Shown: positions 9,328 through 17,857 of the stretch, piece after piece
Layout of the letters: each line of letters begins with the position of its first letter
How positions within the stretch are numbered: the stretch's first letter is position 1
From: Methanobrevibacter sp. YE315
GTDB taxonomy: Archaea > Methanobacteriota > Methanobacteria > Methanobacteriales > Methanobacteriaceae
Assembly (NCBI RefSeq): GCF_001548675.1
Contig: NZ_CP010834.1
Span: 1,337,501-1,401,500, forward strand
DNA length: 64,000 nucleotides
Direction of reading: 5' to 3'
Program-made: the position numbers and the translations under genes
The notes under the pieces: model-generated
Told to the model about the DNA's origin: nothing
Database searches by the model: none
The model's input: the letters and a program-made list of their open reading frames with translations, nothing else

Positions 9328-9515
9328 TTTAAAACCACCATATTTTTTACATTATTAAAAAATTGATTTGATCCCGTTTTTGTGATGGTTATTGAAGGTA
9401 CATATTTCAAGATTTCTGATGCATAAACAATTGTATCCAAACCTCTCTTTTTCAGTGATTGGATTCGAGATTCTTTAAAAATTTTTTTAAAAGAAACTCC
9501 TATTACATTATCCAT
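9324..9515 (-). CDS. Small hypothetical protein coupled to the secreted protein
   Basis: A 63-aa frame whose stop codon overlaps the start of the next gene by four bases (ATGA). The ATG at 9515 has GAGG upstream, and a TATA-like box lies about 45 bases upstream at 9561-9570, so a transcript would begin just before it. It is basic and has no membrane segment or recognised domain. Promoter placement and overlap support it; its short length and lack of known relatives count against it. Confidence 0.45.
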   Translation of the reverse strand: MDNVIGVSFKKIFKESRIQSLKKRGLDTIVYASEILKYVPSITITKTGSNQFFNNVKNMVVLK

Positions 9516-9560
9516 CAAAAAAACCTCACAAAATATAATAAAATTTTTGTGAACATTTAC

Positions 9561-9588
9561 ATATATAATTTACTGAAAGATTTTCAGT
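9561..9588 (-). promoter_or_regulatory. TATA box with an abutting palindrome
   Basis: The minus-strand TATA element AATTATATAT (9561-9570) is preceded directly by the 17-bp palindrome ACTGAAA-N3-TTTCAGT (9572-9588), in the position where a repressor or activator would meet TFB/TBP. It would control the 63-aa and 167-aa gene pair. Confidence 0.45.
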
Positions 9589-9770
9589 TTTTAGCATATG
9601 AAAAAGATTACTAATAATTTAATATCAAATAATATAAATTATAGAATATTTTACAACATTGACTTTTTTAACCTATCTTTTTGGAATAGATTTCTTGATT
9701 CTGCTATGATCAGTAGAGAAAAATATATGATCTATTGGTATTTCCTAAAACACTACTTTTCAACCTATTA

Positions 9771-10601
9771 CTAATCTTCCTTGTTTTGATCAATCAATTC
9801 TTTTAACTCATCAAAACGTTTATTGAAATGTCTTGTTAAAAGAGCGGCCGTTAAAGTGGCGGTACCGACACCAGATAATATATAACCTCCCCAAACCAAT
9901 AAAACACTGTTCAATTTACCTAACGTTGAAGTTCCCAAAACGGTATAACCATTACTTGTAAACGCATTGGAAACCATAACCAACGAATCAATCAAATCAA
10001 CATGTTCTACAGCAGCAGTGAAAATTAAACTAACAAATACTACTGTAAACAAGAGCAATATGGATACTCCAAGCCCATTAGATTCAGTATAATGAATGAA
10101 TTTAGTATAATACTCTTTAATAATGAACAAGAATAGTGGCATGTGAATAACAAATAATATGATAATAAATGGTGCACTAACATATAAATATGGTGATCCT
10201 TCCCATCCAAAAGCTAAAAATGTCATGGACCCTAATGGGAACAATAAAAGGAAGAATATTTTATGTTTAAAAGTTGATTTATCGATGACTAAACAACATA
10301 TCAATGAAACAAAACAATCAAACAATGCAAATAAAACCATATCTGTATACCAGAACAGAATCACATAGATAATATTAATAAACGATAAAGTAATCATTAT
10401 TAAGTAAGATACCTGTTTTAATGTATGTATTTCCTCTTCTGGCAAATATTCTTTTAAATTAAATATTTTTCTATCAGAATTTCGTTTTAAATAATTGTAG
10501 ATTTTGTTTATGGCATATAATAAACCTGAAAATAGAAGAATTTCTGCGATTAAAATTAAAATTTCCGCAATAAAAATAACCAATTGATTATCAACTGCCA
10601 T
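9771..10601 (-). CDS. Multi-pass membrane protein with a potassium-channel-like pore region
   Basis: A 276-aa protein with about seven membrane helices. Near the C-terminus an S5-pore-S6-like layout appears: a helix, then the stretch AFTSNGYTVLGTSTLGKL, then a Gly-rich helix (GGYILSGVGTA). This lines up with the two-helix potassium-channel pattern TTVGYGD...TTTLGKL, but the selectivity filter TVGYG is replaced by TSNGYT. An ion channel with altered or lost potassium selectivity is an inference. The ATG at 10601 is preceded by GAGATGG; an ATG nine bases upstream is less well placed. It may be co-transcribed with nothing: the next gene upstream ends before its own terminator at 10650-10685. Confidence 0.55.
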   Translation of the reverse strand: MAVDNQLVIFIAEILILIAEILLFSGLLYAINKIYNYLKRNSDRKIFNLKEYLPEEEIHTLKQVSYLIMITLSFINIIYVILFWYTDMVLFALFDCFVSLICCLVIDKSTFKHKIFFLLLFPLGSMTFLAFGWEGSPYLYVSAPFIIILFVIHMPLFLFIIKEYYTKFIHYTESNGLGVSILLLFTVVFVSLIFTAAVEHVDLIDSLVMVSNAFTSNGYTVLGTSTLGKLNSVLLVWGGYILSGVGTATLTAALLTRHFNKRFDELKELIDQNKED

Positions 10602-10649
10602 AAAAACCATCTCAATTAAATATTTTAAAATAGTGATTAATAAGAGTTA

Positions 10650-10685
10650 CTTAAAAAAATAATTTGGAAAGTTCAAAGAACTTCC
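10650..10685 (-). terminator. Terminator after the first sulfhydrylase gene
   Basis: On the minus strand the stem GGA-AGTTC / GAACT-TCC (one bulged A, three-base loop) is followed by AAATTATTTTTTTAAG, starting four bases past the stop of the gene at 10689. Confidence 0.65.
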
Positions 10686-10688
10686 AGT

Positions 10689-11975
10689 CTAAATTTTTTC
10701 TAAAGCCTGATCCACATCGGCCAAAATATCTTCAATATCTTCAATACCTACAGAGAATCTAATCAAATCAGGAGTTACGCCTGTAGACAATTGCTGTTCG
10801 GCTGATAACTGAGAATGTGTTGTTGATGCTGGGTGGGTAACCAATGATTTGGCATCACCTATATTTGCTAAAAATGAAAGCAGTTCTACACTTTCTATGA
10901 ATTTCAAAGCTCCTTCATAGCCTGCTTTAAGACCAAATGAAACTATTCCACCATATCCTTTTTCTGCATACTTTTTAGCGACTTCATGGTTTGGACTAGA
11001 TTCAAGACCTGAGTAAGTTACCCAAGCCACTTTAGGATGAGCTTCCAAGTGTTCTGCAACAGCCATTGCATTTGATGCATGCCTTTCAATTCTAAGTCCT
11101 AATGTTTCAAGACCCTGCAAGAGCAAAAATGAACCGAACGGAGAAGGCACTGCACCAGTATCCCTTCCGATAACTGCTCTGATTCTTGTTGTAAAAGCAG
11201 AACCCTTAAATGTTTCGGCAAATACCAATCCATTATATGTTGGGTCAGGCTCAGACAATGTCGGGAATTTTCCGTTCATCCAGTCAAAGTCACCTTTTTC
11301 TATGACAATTCCACCGAGAGTTGTACCATGACCTCCAATGTATTTAGTTGCAGATGATGCAATGATGTCTGCTCCATGGTCAAATGGCCTGACAGATCCT
11401 ATCCCAACGGTATTGTCTGCAATCAATGGGATTTGATGGGAATGAGCTATTTCTGCCAACTTATCAAAATCAGGAATATCCAATTTTGGATTTCCAATTG
11501 ATTCAACATATATTGCTTTTGTTTTATCATCAATAGCTTCTTCAAACAATTCAGGAGATTGGGAGTCAACAAATGTTACTGTACGACCCAATTCTTCCAA
11601 TGTGTTTTCAAATAACTCATAAGTACCGCCATACAGGTTATCTGCAGAAACAATATTGTCCCCCACTTGAGTCAAGTTAATGATTGCATAAAAGATAGCT
11701 GACATTCCGGAAGCAGTTGCATATGCTGCAGTTCCTCCTTCAATAGCTGCCATCCTTTTTTCAAAAGCTTCAGTTGTAGGGTTTGTAAGTCTAGTGTAAA
11801 TGTTTCCCCCTTCCTTAAGAGCAAATCTATTTGCAGCCTGTTCAGATGATTCAAATACATAAGAAGTAGTTTGATAAATTGGAGTTACTCTTGAACCAGT
11901 CTCATCAACTTCTTCCTGACCGGCGTGTACGCCAATTGTAGAAATATTTTTTTTATTTTTAATTTCATATGCCAT
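10689..11975 (-). CDS. metY: O-acetylhomoserine sulfhydrylase-type PLP enzyme, copy 1
   Basis: A 428-aa Cys/Met-metabolism PLP enzyme of usual family length. The PLP lysine lies in SSATKYIGGHGT and the N-terminus has VTPIYQTTSYVF. The family joins O-acetylhomoserine (or O-acetylserine) with sulfide or methanethiol to give homocysteine, methionine or cysteine; the exact acceptor cannot be read. A paralogue of almost the same length lies at 62274. I chose the ATG at 11975; the in-frame GTG nine bases upstream belongs to the GTGAT ribosome binding site. It sits 43 bases downstream of an aldo/keto reductase gene and may share its transcript. Confidence 0.9.
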   Translation of the reverse strand: MAYEIKNKKNISTIGVHAGQEEVDETGSRVTPIYQTTSYVFESSEQAANRFALKEGGNIYTRLTNPTTEAFEKRMAAIEGGTAAYATASGMSAIFYAIINLTQVGDNIVSADNLYGGTYELFENTLEELGRTVTFVDSQSPELFEEAIDDKTKAIYVESIGNPKLDIPDFDKLAEIAHSHQIPLIADNTVGIGSVRPFDHGADIIASSATKYIGGHGTTLGGIVIEKGDFDWMNGKFPTLSEPDPTYNGLVFAETFKGSAFTTRIRAVIGRDTGAVPSPFGSFLLLQGLETLGLRIERHASNAMAVAEHLEAHPKVAWVTYSGLESSPNHEVAKKYAEKGYGGIVSFGLKAGYEGALKFIESVELLSFLANIGDAKSLVTHPASTTHSQLSAEQQLSTGVTPDLIRFSVGIEDIEDILADVDQALEKI

Positions 11976-12018
11976 AATAATCACGTTATATTTTTGTAAA
12001 AATTAATATAAAAATTTT

Positions 12019-13167
12019 TTAAAACCCGAACAAATCCTGTGCATCCAACATCACATCTACAATGTGCACCTCAAAAGGACATCTGAGTTCACACTCCCCG
12101 CAGGCGATGCATTGGGTTGCATTATACTTCAAGTTATTATAGTGTTCTTGAACGCCTGGTGGAACCTTGTCGTGGTTTTTAGCAAGGTCAAACAGTTTAT
12201 TTACCATTGCTATATCAATTCCTGAACTGCATGGTTGACAATGTCCGCAATAAGTGCACTGTCCTTTAAAGGAATGTTTAGGGGCATTTTTTAAAACTTC
12301 AGCATACTCCTTTTCATTATCGCTTGCAGTGCAATACTTCAAGGATTCTTCAAGCTCATCGACAGTTTTTACACCTACAAAGATGCTTGAAACTCCTTTT
12401 TGAGATAATGCATAATGAATGCACTGAACGGGGGTTAATGCAACGCCAAATGGAGAAGTTTCATCAGAAAGCAGATTTCCACCTGCAAAACCTTTCATCA
12501 CTGTTAATGCAGTGCCGTTTTCTTCACATAAACTATAGATTTCATCTCTTTTAGGATTGACGCTTGAAAATTCCCCATCATAGGCATTTTCTTTCCTATA
12601 TTCTTCAATATCATCCATTGAATCGAACATGTCAAAAGCAGGGTTAATCGAAAACATCAAAAGTTCGATTTCAGGATTTTCTGCAGCCAATATCCCGATA
12701 TCGGGGTTATGGGTGCTTAATCCAATGTGTGCTATTGTACCGTCTTCCTTTAGTTTGCGAACATATTCAATAAACGGACCGTTCATAATGTTTTCATAGT
12801 CTTCAATCTGGTCAACATAATGAATCATTCCAAAATCCAATGTATCAATCTGAAAGCGTTCCATAAAATCTTCAAATGCCGGAATGACCTTATCCATTTC
12901 ACGTGTTCGGACATACTGTTCATTTTGCCATGTTGCACCAATATGGCCTTGGATAATCCAATTTTCACGAGTATCCTTAATTGCACGGCCCAAATGGGAA
13001 CGCACATCCGGTTCACTCATCCAACAATCCAAAAAATTAATTCCGTTTTCTTCACATGCACGAACAAGTTCTTCTGCATCCTCATAAGGTCTTTCTACTA
13101 AAAATTCAGCTCCAAAAGCTATTTCAGATACTTCAAGACCCGTATTTCCTAACGTTCTATATCGCAT
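12019..13167 (-). CDS. Aldo/keto reductase with C-terminal ferredoxin-type Cys motifs
   Basis: A 382-aa protein. The first about 270 residues match the aldo/keto reductase barrel (LGNTGLEVSEIAFGAEFL at the start, FGMIHYVD in the middle). The C-terminal about 90 residues carry Cys clusters CTYCGHCQPC and CIACGECELRCPF, of the kind that bind 4Fe-4S clusters; the first is incomplete for a classic cluster. Such fusions are widespread in anaerobes, with unknown substrates. The ATG at 13167 follows GAGGG; a TTG codon just before it is less likely. It is divergent from the 13263 gene, with a shared 95-base promoter region. Confidence 0.85.
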   Translation of the reverse strand: MRYRTLGNTGLEVSEIAFGAEFLVERPYEDAEELVRACEENGINFLDCWMSEPDVRSHLGRAIKDTRENWIIQGHIGATWQNEQYVRTREMDKVIPAFEDFMERFQIDTLDFGMIHYVDQIEDYENIMNGPFIEYVRKLKEDGTIAHIGLSTHNPDIGILAAENPEIELLMFSINPAFDMFDSMDDIEEYRKENAYDGEFSSVNPKRDEIYSLCEENGTALTVMKGFAGGNLLSDETSPFGVALTPVQCIHYALSQKGVSSIFVGVKTVDELEESLKYCTASDNEKEYAEVLKNAPKHSFKGQCTYCGHCQPCSSGIDIAMVNKLFDLAKNHDKVPPGVQEHYNNLKYNATQCIACGECELRCPFEVHIVDVMLDAQDLFGF

Positions 13168-13189
13168 CAATTTCCCTCAAAATTATCTC

Positions 13190-13205
13190 TACATTTATTT
13201 ATGTA
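13190..13205. promoter_or_regulatory. Short dyad in the divergent promoter region
   Basis: Arms TACAT and ATGTA around TTATTT lie between the aldo/keto reductase (minus) and NAD-binding protein (plus) starts. The core resembles the TACATTTA arm upstream of the ABC operon at 4291. It is short and AT-rich, so chance is possible. Confidence 0.25.
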
Positions 13206-13262
13206 AACAAATATTTAATATTTATATTAAAAAATTCAAAATAATATTTAAAAGGTGAAATA

Positions 13263-13859
13263 ATGAATATTGCAATTATTGGAGCAACTGGAAAATTTGG
13301 AATACCGTTTACAGCTAAGCTGCTTTCAAATCCCAATTATAAATTAACATTGATATCAAAATCTGCAGCCAACATATATGAAGATAATCATAGGCTAACT
13401 GCGAAAAGCATTGATGCTACTAATATAAAAGACTTAAATAAAGCCTTAGAAAATAGCGATATCGTAATATCTGCCGTTTCAGGCTCTGACCAGCCTGTCA
13501 TTGCACGAAATCTTGTTGAATTGGACGTCAAAAGACTGGTCTACATGAATGTTGTCGGAATTTACAATGAGTTGGCTGAAGGAAACGGGGATGAATTCAA
13601 TCTGGACAATGAAAAAGAGCAGATTCCAAACAGAAATGCAGCCGACATAATAGAAAATAGCAATCTTGACTATACTATCCTAAGATTGGGATATATGATA
13701 TTTACTGAAGAGGAAAACAATGTCTTGACCAAAAAAGGAGAAACACCTAAAGGATATGTTTCCACATACAGGTCAGCTGAAAAGATTATTCTAGAAATGA
13801 TTGAAAATCCTGAATTATATTCACACGAAAACATAAGCATTACACAAGATATGAGTTAA
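13263..13859 (+). CDS. NAD(P)-binding protein of the atypical SDR/NmrA type
   Basis: A 198-aa Rossmann protein. GATGKFGIP at the N-terminus is the GxxGxxG nucleotide motif, followed by SDIVISAVSG and DYTILRLGYM, typical of NAD(P)H-binding atypical SDRs (YwnB-like). The Tyr-Lys catalytic pair of classical SDRs is not evident, so it may act as a reductase with another mechanism or as a redox sensor. The start is preceded by AAAGGTGAA. Its stop codon directly abuts the ATG of the PP-loop ATPase, so the two are probably co-translated. Confidence 0.75.
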   Translation: MNIAIIGATGKFGIPFTAKLLSNPNYKLTLISKSAANIYEDNHRLTAKSIDATNIKDLNKALENSDIVISAVSGSDQPVIARNLVELDVKRLVYMNVVGIYNELAEGNGDEFNLDNEKEQIPNRNAADIIENSNLDYTILRLGYMIFTEEENNVLTKKGETPKGYVSTYRSAEKIILEMIENPELYSHENISITQDMS

Positions 13860-14879
13860 ATGTATACTAAAGAATTCATTTTGGATGAAGTCAATAGCAT
13901 AAGAGATGAAATAGGTCATGAAAAAGTGAATATTTTTATTGAAGACCTTTATTTCAACAAAAAGACCAATGAGCTATGGATTATTACTGAAGACCGACCG
14001 GATAAATCAGCAATTATTGGAAAGGGCGGTTGGGTAATTGGCAGGCTGCGTGAAAAGTTAGGCCTTGAAAGCATTCATGTCGAGTCCTATGGTGATTTTT
14101 TAAACAAGGAATACAAGTTGAAACTGGCTAAAAAAACCGTGCATAATTTGAATTCCGACTTAACCGGCTTAAAAAACTTGGAAAAAACAATTAATGCCAA
14201 ATTATCTAATATTTATAGCTTTAACTTTAAAAATTACATTGATGAAAATGAATTTGAAGAGTCTGAAAATGTTGAAGCAGTTGTTGCTCTTTCAGGTGGT
14301 GTTGACAGCAGCTTTTCACTGATTTTAGCTAAAAAACTTGGATTCAATCCAATTGCAGTTACAGTTGATCCAGGAACCATAATCTTACCAAATCAATTCA
14401 AGAGAAACATTAAAATCATATGTGAAGAGCTGGATATATTTCATGAATATATTGAAAGCGATTATTCACAGGTGATTGAAGAGTCATTTACAGGCAAGCT
14501 TCATCCATGTGGAAGATGCTCCAAAAATACTAGCGACCTTGTAAAGGAATATGCAAAAAATAGAAAAATCCCTATAATTATATATGGTGATATGCTTGCA
14601 ACTGGCAGTCAATGCATAAATTTACAGGACGATTCATTATATCGCTTGAACCTTCCAGCAAGTTTAAGCATCACCAAGCAAGAGATGAAATCCTTAATAC
14701 GAACATATAATTTGAGTGAGTTTAAGGGATTCGGATGTCCACTGCTTTATGAAGTGCACAAAAAATTCCCATACATGAAAAAATTTTCAATACAAAGAAT
14801 CTTAAGGGAAACCCGTTCAGGAGCACTTGAGCCCGGTGAAGCGTTGGACCTAATTTGGAGTTTCTATAAAACTAAATAG
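13860..14879 (+). CDS. KH-domain/PP-loop ATPase, probable tRNA or small-molecule thiolation enzyme
   Basis: A 339-aa two-part protein. The N-terminal part has a KH-like IIGKGGWVIGRLREKLG, which suggests RNA binding. The middle holds the PP-loop ALSGGVDSS near residues 147-155, which adenylates substrates, and a CGRC pair near 220, then GDMLATGSQ and a C-terminal Cys (FKGFGCPLL). PP-loop enzymes with extra Cys residues commonly thiolate tRNA bases, so an archaeal tRNA-modifying role is likely but the base is unknown. It starts with no gap after the NAD-binding gene, so no separate ribosome binding site is visible beyond the coding sequence. Confidence 0.7.
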   Translation: MYTKEFILDEVNSIRDEIGHEKVNIFIEDLYFNKKTNELWIITEDRPDKSAIIGKGGWVIGRLREKLGLESIHVESYGDFLNKEYKLKLAKKTVHNLNSDLTGLKNLEKTINAKLSNIYSFNFKNYIDENEFEESENVEAVVALSGGVDSSFSLILAKKLGFNPIAVTVDPGTIILPNQFKRNIKIICEELDIFHEYIESDYSQVIEESFTGKLHPCGRCSKNTSDLVKEYAKNRKIPIIIYGDMLATGSQCINLQDDSLYRLNLPASLSITKQEMKSLIRTYNLSEFKGFGCPLLYEVHKKFPYMKKFSIQRILRETRSGALEPGEALDLIWSFYKTK

Positions 14880-14915
14880 CTAAACTTAATAATAACTTAT
14901 TCAATACTAATTACC

Positions 14916-15098
14916 ATGATGTTTAAAATTTGCCCTAGATGCGGATCTAAGAATGTAAAATGGATTATACCTCAAAATTGGTCACAGTGGGTTTGCTATG
15001 ATTGCGATTATACTGGACCTATTATTGAAGGAAACCAAGAACTAGCAGATGAGATTCATGAAAGTTATTTGGAATCTCAAAATGAAAAAGACGAATAA
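14916..15098 (+). CDS. Small zinc-ribbon protein
   Basis: A 60-aa protein. CPRCGS near the start and CYDCDY about 22 residues later form a one-knuckle-pair zinc ribbon resembling the TFIIS/TFB type; the tail is acidic (EIHESYLESQNEKDE). The role is unknown; nucleic-acid or protein binding is typical of such ribbons. It follows the PP-loop ATPase by 36 bases on the same strand. The start could be either of two adjacent ATGs (14916 or 14919). Confidence 0.7.
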   Translation: MMFKICPRCGSKNVKWIIPQNWSQWVCYDCDYTGPIIEGNQELADEIHESYLESQNEKDE

Positions 15099-15101
15099 CC
15101 C

Positions 15102-15129
15102 TTAACTTAATTTTCTTAAAAGAAGTTAA
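15102..15129. terminator. Hairpin at the end of the zinc-ribbon gene
   Basis: Nested arms TTAACTT/AAGTTAA and TTTT/AAAA with a CTT loop start four bases past the stop codon at 15098. The symmetry would allow it to act on transcripts from either strand, including the leftward transcript proposed from the promoter at 15281-15306. Confidence 0.45.
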
Positions 15130-15280
15130 TGATTTACGATTGAGATATAAATAGAAGCTGAGCTCTACTTATTGAATCATTGAGGAATAACTAATAAGTT
15201 TTCTATAAATACCTCTTTCGTCAATCATACTTCAATAACCAAAAAAGATTATATCAGTAATTAATTGTTTGTTAATTTTA

Positions 15281-15306
15281 CTATATAAAGTTTAGGTATA
15301 CCTAAA
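15281..15306 (-). promoter_or_regulatory. Palindromic operator and TATA box of an orphan promoter
   Basis: The perfect palindrome TTTAGGTATACCTAAA (15291-15306) directly precedes, on the minus strand, the TATA-like CTTTATATAG (15281-15290). The same order is found at the DtxR-family gene (29151-29178) and the second sulfhydrylase gene (63650-63677). A transcript would run left across about 15260-15130, where no gene of normal size exists; a 19-codon frame lies at 15169-15228. The sites resemble IdeR/DtxR-type boxes (TTAGG...CCTAA), so metal-responsive control is an inference. Confidence 0.6.
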
Positions 15307-15337
15307 CAAATTCGATTTTAAAAAAAATATTGAAAAA

Positions 15338-15356
15338 TGGAATCAATTAAATTCCA
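15338..15356 (-). terminator. Terminator overlapping the end of argH
   Basis: Minus-strand arms TGGAAT and ATTCCA with a 7-base loop include the argH stop codon and are followed by TTTTTCAATATTTTTTTT. Confidence 0.7.
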
Positions 15357-16768
15357 TGCTTTTCAAATTCATCATCTAAAAACAATTTGATGTTTTCACG
15401 AGCTATTTGAACCATTTCAGGAGCGGGACCTCCAGGAACAGCCCTTATTCTAACATTTTCCACAGGATTTAAAGCTCTTTGTATCAAATCATCCTCAAGA
15501 TTTAACTCATCAAAACCTAAATCAACAGCAATTTCATCAATAAACTTGGAAGTAATATCCTCTTCAGCCATTTCATTGGCACTAGCTTCATTAACTATCC
15601 TTCCAACGATTTTATGAGCTGTTCTGAATGGTATTTTTTTCTCACGAACCATAATGTCTGCCAAATCGGTTGCTGTTGCAAAGTTTTTGCCTGCGAGTTC
15701 AGCGCATCTTTCTGTCTTGAACTCAACAGAAAGCAGCATCTTAGTTACAACGGACAAAGTATCCTGAGTAACCTTCAATGCATTCCATAAATGAGGAGTA
15801 ATCTCTTGCAGATCCCTGTTATAGGTGTATGGAATAGCTTTAAGAATTGTCAGAATTGTTACAAGTTCACCGTTGACAATTGTGCATTTGCCTCTTGCAA
15901 GTTCAGCTACATCAGGGTTTTTCTTTTGAGGCATAATAGAAGAAGTAGATGAGTATTCGTCGGCCATTTCAATAACGCCGAATTCATAAGTGCTCCATAA
16001 TATCAACTCTTCACAGATTTTAGATAATGTTGTGCACAGAGAGACCAAATCAAATACTGTTTCTGCGATGAAGTCCCTTGCTGAAACGCCGTCCATGGAA
16101 TTTTCAAGATATGCATCAAATCCAAGCAAATCAGTAGTCAACTGCCTATTTATCGGGAAACTGGTAGTTGCCATAGCCGCTGAACCTAATGGATTTAGAT
16201 TAACACGCTTATAGGTGTCGGCTAAACGTTCATAATCCCTTTTAAGCGCTTGTACATGAGCCATTAAATGATGAGCAATTGTAATTGGCTGAGCATGTTG
16301 CAAGTGGGTAAATCCGATGAAAACATCCTCCAAATGCTCGCCGGACATTTCTACTAATCCTTCCATAAATTCCAAAATGCCAATCTGAATTTCAATAATC
16401 TTTTCCCTTAAAACTAATCTGACATCACATGCAACCTGGTCATTACGTGATTTGGCGGTATGCATAAAACCTGCTTCAGGTCCTATTTTAAAAGTCACAT
16501 AATTCTCAATAGCCATGTGAACATCTTCAACAGAAGGATCAAAGACTAATGCTTCGTAACCTTCTTCTTTAAGACTATCAAGTGCACATAAAATATTATC
16601 TGCTATTTCTGCATCAATAATTCCTTCATGTTTTAGCATTGAAGTGTGTGCAAAATTAGTTTTAATATCTGCTTCAAAAATAATTTTATCTGCTTCAAGA
16701 GATGAAGTATATTCCGCTGCTTCATCAGTCATTCCAGTCTTAAAACGACCATTTCTAATATTATCCAA
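15347..16768 (-). CDS. argH: Argininosuccinate lyase
   Basis: A 473-aa enzyme of the fumarase/aspartase superfamily that splits argininosuccinate to arginine and fumarate, the last step of arginine synthesis. The signature loop [11 protein letters not shown] holds the catalytic Ser; [12 protein letters not shown] and THLQHAQPI are also typical. The start appears to be a TTG at 16768 with AAGGGA upstream; no ATG lies near the expected N-terminus ([15 protein letters not shown]). It appears to be monocistronic, lying between its own terminator and that of the ribosomal operon. Confidence 0.95.
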   Translation of the reverse strand: MDNIRNGRFKTGMTDEAAEYTSSLEADKIIFEADIKTNFAHTSMLKHEGIIDAEIADNILCALDSLKEEGYEALVFDPSVEDVHMAIENYVTFKIGPEAGFMHTAKSRNDQVACDVRLVLREKIIEIQIGILEFMEGLVEMSGEHLEDVFIGFTHLQHAQPITIAHHLMAHVQALKRDYERLADTYKRVNLNPLGSAAMATTSFPINRQLTTDLLGFDAYLENSMDGVSARDFIAETVFDLVSLCTTLSKICEELILWSTYEFGVIEMADEYSSTSSIMPQKKNPDVAELARGKCTIVNGELVTILTILKAIPYTYNRDLQEITPHLWNALKVTQDTLSVVTKMLLSVEFKTERCAELAGKNFATATDLADIMVREKKIPFRTAHKIVGRIVNEASANEMAEEDITSKFIDEIAVDLGFDELNLEDDLIQRALNPVENVRIRAVPGGPAPEMVQIARENIKLFLDDEFEKHGI

Positions 16769-16802
16769 AAGAATCCCTTCTTAAAAAATAATTAAAAATA
16801 AA

Positions 16803-16838
16803 AATAAATAAAAAAAAGAAATTAAGATTAGAAATCTT
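16803..16838 (-). terminator. Terminator of the ribosomal/translation superoperon
   Basis: Minus-strand arms AAGATT and AATCTT around TCT begin within the rps27ae stop codon and are followed by a long T-rich tract (TAATTTCTTTTTTTTATTTATTTT). Confidence 0.7.
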
Positions 16839-16989
16839 ATTTTTTCATTTCAGTGTATCCGCATTTACCACAAGCAACTCTGTCACCATGGTCAGCCATG
16901 AATACACCTTCACCACAACGAGGACAAATTTGGTTTTTTCTTACAATTTTGTCTCCATCAACTTCATATAAATCAGATTTTCTTACCAT
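16837..16989 (-). CDS. rps27ae: Ribosomal protein S27Ae
   Basis: A 50-aa small-subunit protein. It contains the four-Cys zinc finger CPRCG (residues 22-26) and CGKCG (40-44), as in archaeal and eukaryotic S27Ae (fused to ubiquitin in eukaryotes, free here). The ATG at 16989 follows GGTGAT. It is the last gene of the long minus-strand operon, nine bases after rps24e, which is the usual order in archaea. Confidence 0.95.
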   Translation of the reverse strand: MVRKSDLYEVDGDKIVRKNQICPRCGEGVFMADHGDRVACGKCGYTEMKK

Positions 16990-16998
16990 TTAAATCAC

Positions 16999-17319
16999 CT
17001 ATTCTTCTGCATCTTCTGCATCTTCTGCAGGTTCTTCTTCAGGTTCTTCGTTTTTAGCGATTACATGTTTAGTTTCAATGTATTCTAAATCATCTACAGT
17101 GTCATAAACTTTAGCATATCCAATAGCTTTAGGTTCACCGTAATGTGGTTGTACATTGTCAACAACAATTAAATCTTTTTTAGTGTTTAATAAAGCAACT
17201 AATTTTGATTTGATGTCTAATACTTTAGGAGTTGCTTCACCATCATAATCAACGTAAAATTTAATTTCTTTTCTATTAAATAATTTATTTTCTTTTTCTT
17301 CAATAAATTCAATTTCCAT
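16999..17319 (-). CDS. rps24e: Ribosomal protein S24e
   Basis: A 106-aa small-subunit protein recognised from NRKEIKFYVDYDGEATP and HYGEPKAIGYAKVYD, typical of archaeal S24e. The last about 17 residues are an acidic tail of Glu, Asp, Ala and Pro, which is longer than in many archaea. It lies between the dephospho-CoA kinase and rps27ae genes, as in other Euryarchaeota. Confidence 0.95.
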   Translation of the reverse strand: MEIEFIEEKENKLFNRKEIKFYVDYDGEATPKVLDIKSKLVALLNTKKDLIVVDNVQPHYGEPKAIGYAKVYDTVDDLEYIETKHVIAKNEEPEEEPAEDAEDAEE

Positions 17320-17337
17320 GATAAAACCTCATTTAAT

Positions 17338-17847
17338 TTATTCTTCAATAAATCCGTCAATAAGCATTTGAGCTTTATTTTTAACATCAGCCACTTTTAA
17401 AAGCACCAAACCTTCATTTGGTTGACCATATAAAATGGTAGCTTCAGGATCAGCCATTAAGATGCAAGGAAGAACTGCAAGATCTTCTTCCCCCGCTACT
17501 TCAATTACATAACATTCGCCATTGTTAGATAATTCAAGAGCTTGGCCTATGGTTTCCCATAGATCATCTGTAATAGTTCCCGCAGGATTATCAGCTTTTA
17601 AAATATGATCTGCAAGTATTATTTCATGAGTATGATTTTTTCTTTGAATTAAATTATCAATTATACCAATATTCGGATATAATTTATAGTCAGTAAGATT
17701 ACCAAAAGTCGCATCACCAACAGAAATTAAAAACTCGGAAGATTTGATTTCATCAATTGCATCTTCGAAGTTAGGATATAATTTGCCTAACGGCTTTTTA
17801 AGCTCAGCTATTATATCTTTATTTAATTCTGCATCTAAACGTAACAC
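17338..17847 (-). CDS. GTP-dependent dephospho-CoA kinase (DUF359)
   Basis: A 169-aa member of the archaeal DUF359 family. The motifs SVGDATFGNL, VAGEEDLAVLPC and ILYGQPNEGLVLL are diagnostic. A member from Thermococcus was shown to phosphorylate dephospho-CoA with GTP, the last step of CoA synthesis in archaea. The start is a GTG at 17847 preceded by GAGGG; the next in-frame ATG would remove the conserved N-terminus. It sits between spt4 and rps24e, its usual place, so expression follows the translation operon. Confidence 0.9.
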   Translation of the reverse strand: MLRLDAELNKDIIAELKKPLGKLYPNFEDAIDEIKSSEFLISVGDATFGNLTDYKLYPNIGIIDNLIQRKNHTHEIILADHILKADNPAGTITDDLWETIGQALELSNNGECYVIEVAGEEDLAVLPCILMADPEATILYGQPNEGLVLLKVADVKNKAQMLIDGFIEE

Positions 17848-17857
17848 AAAAAACCCT

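Noticed and set aside
11973-11991. A further TATAAC-N4-GTTATA site at metY copy 1
   Set aside because: Only one arm (GTTATA) matches; the other differs at several positions and overlaps the ribosome binding site.
12820-13101. Plus-strand frames inside the aldo/keto reductase gene
   Set aside because: Low-quality antisense frames with no start signals, fully inside a well-supported gene.
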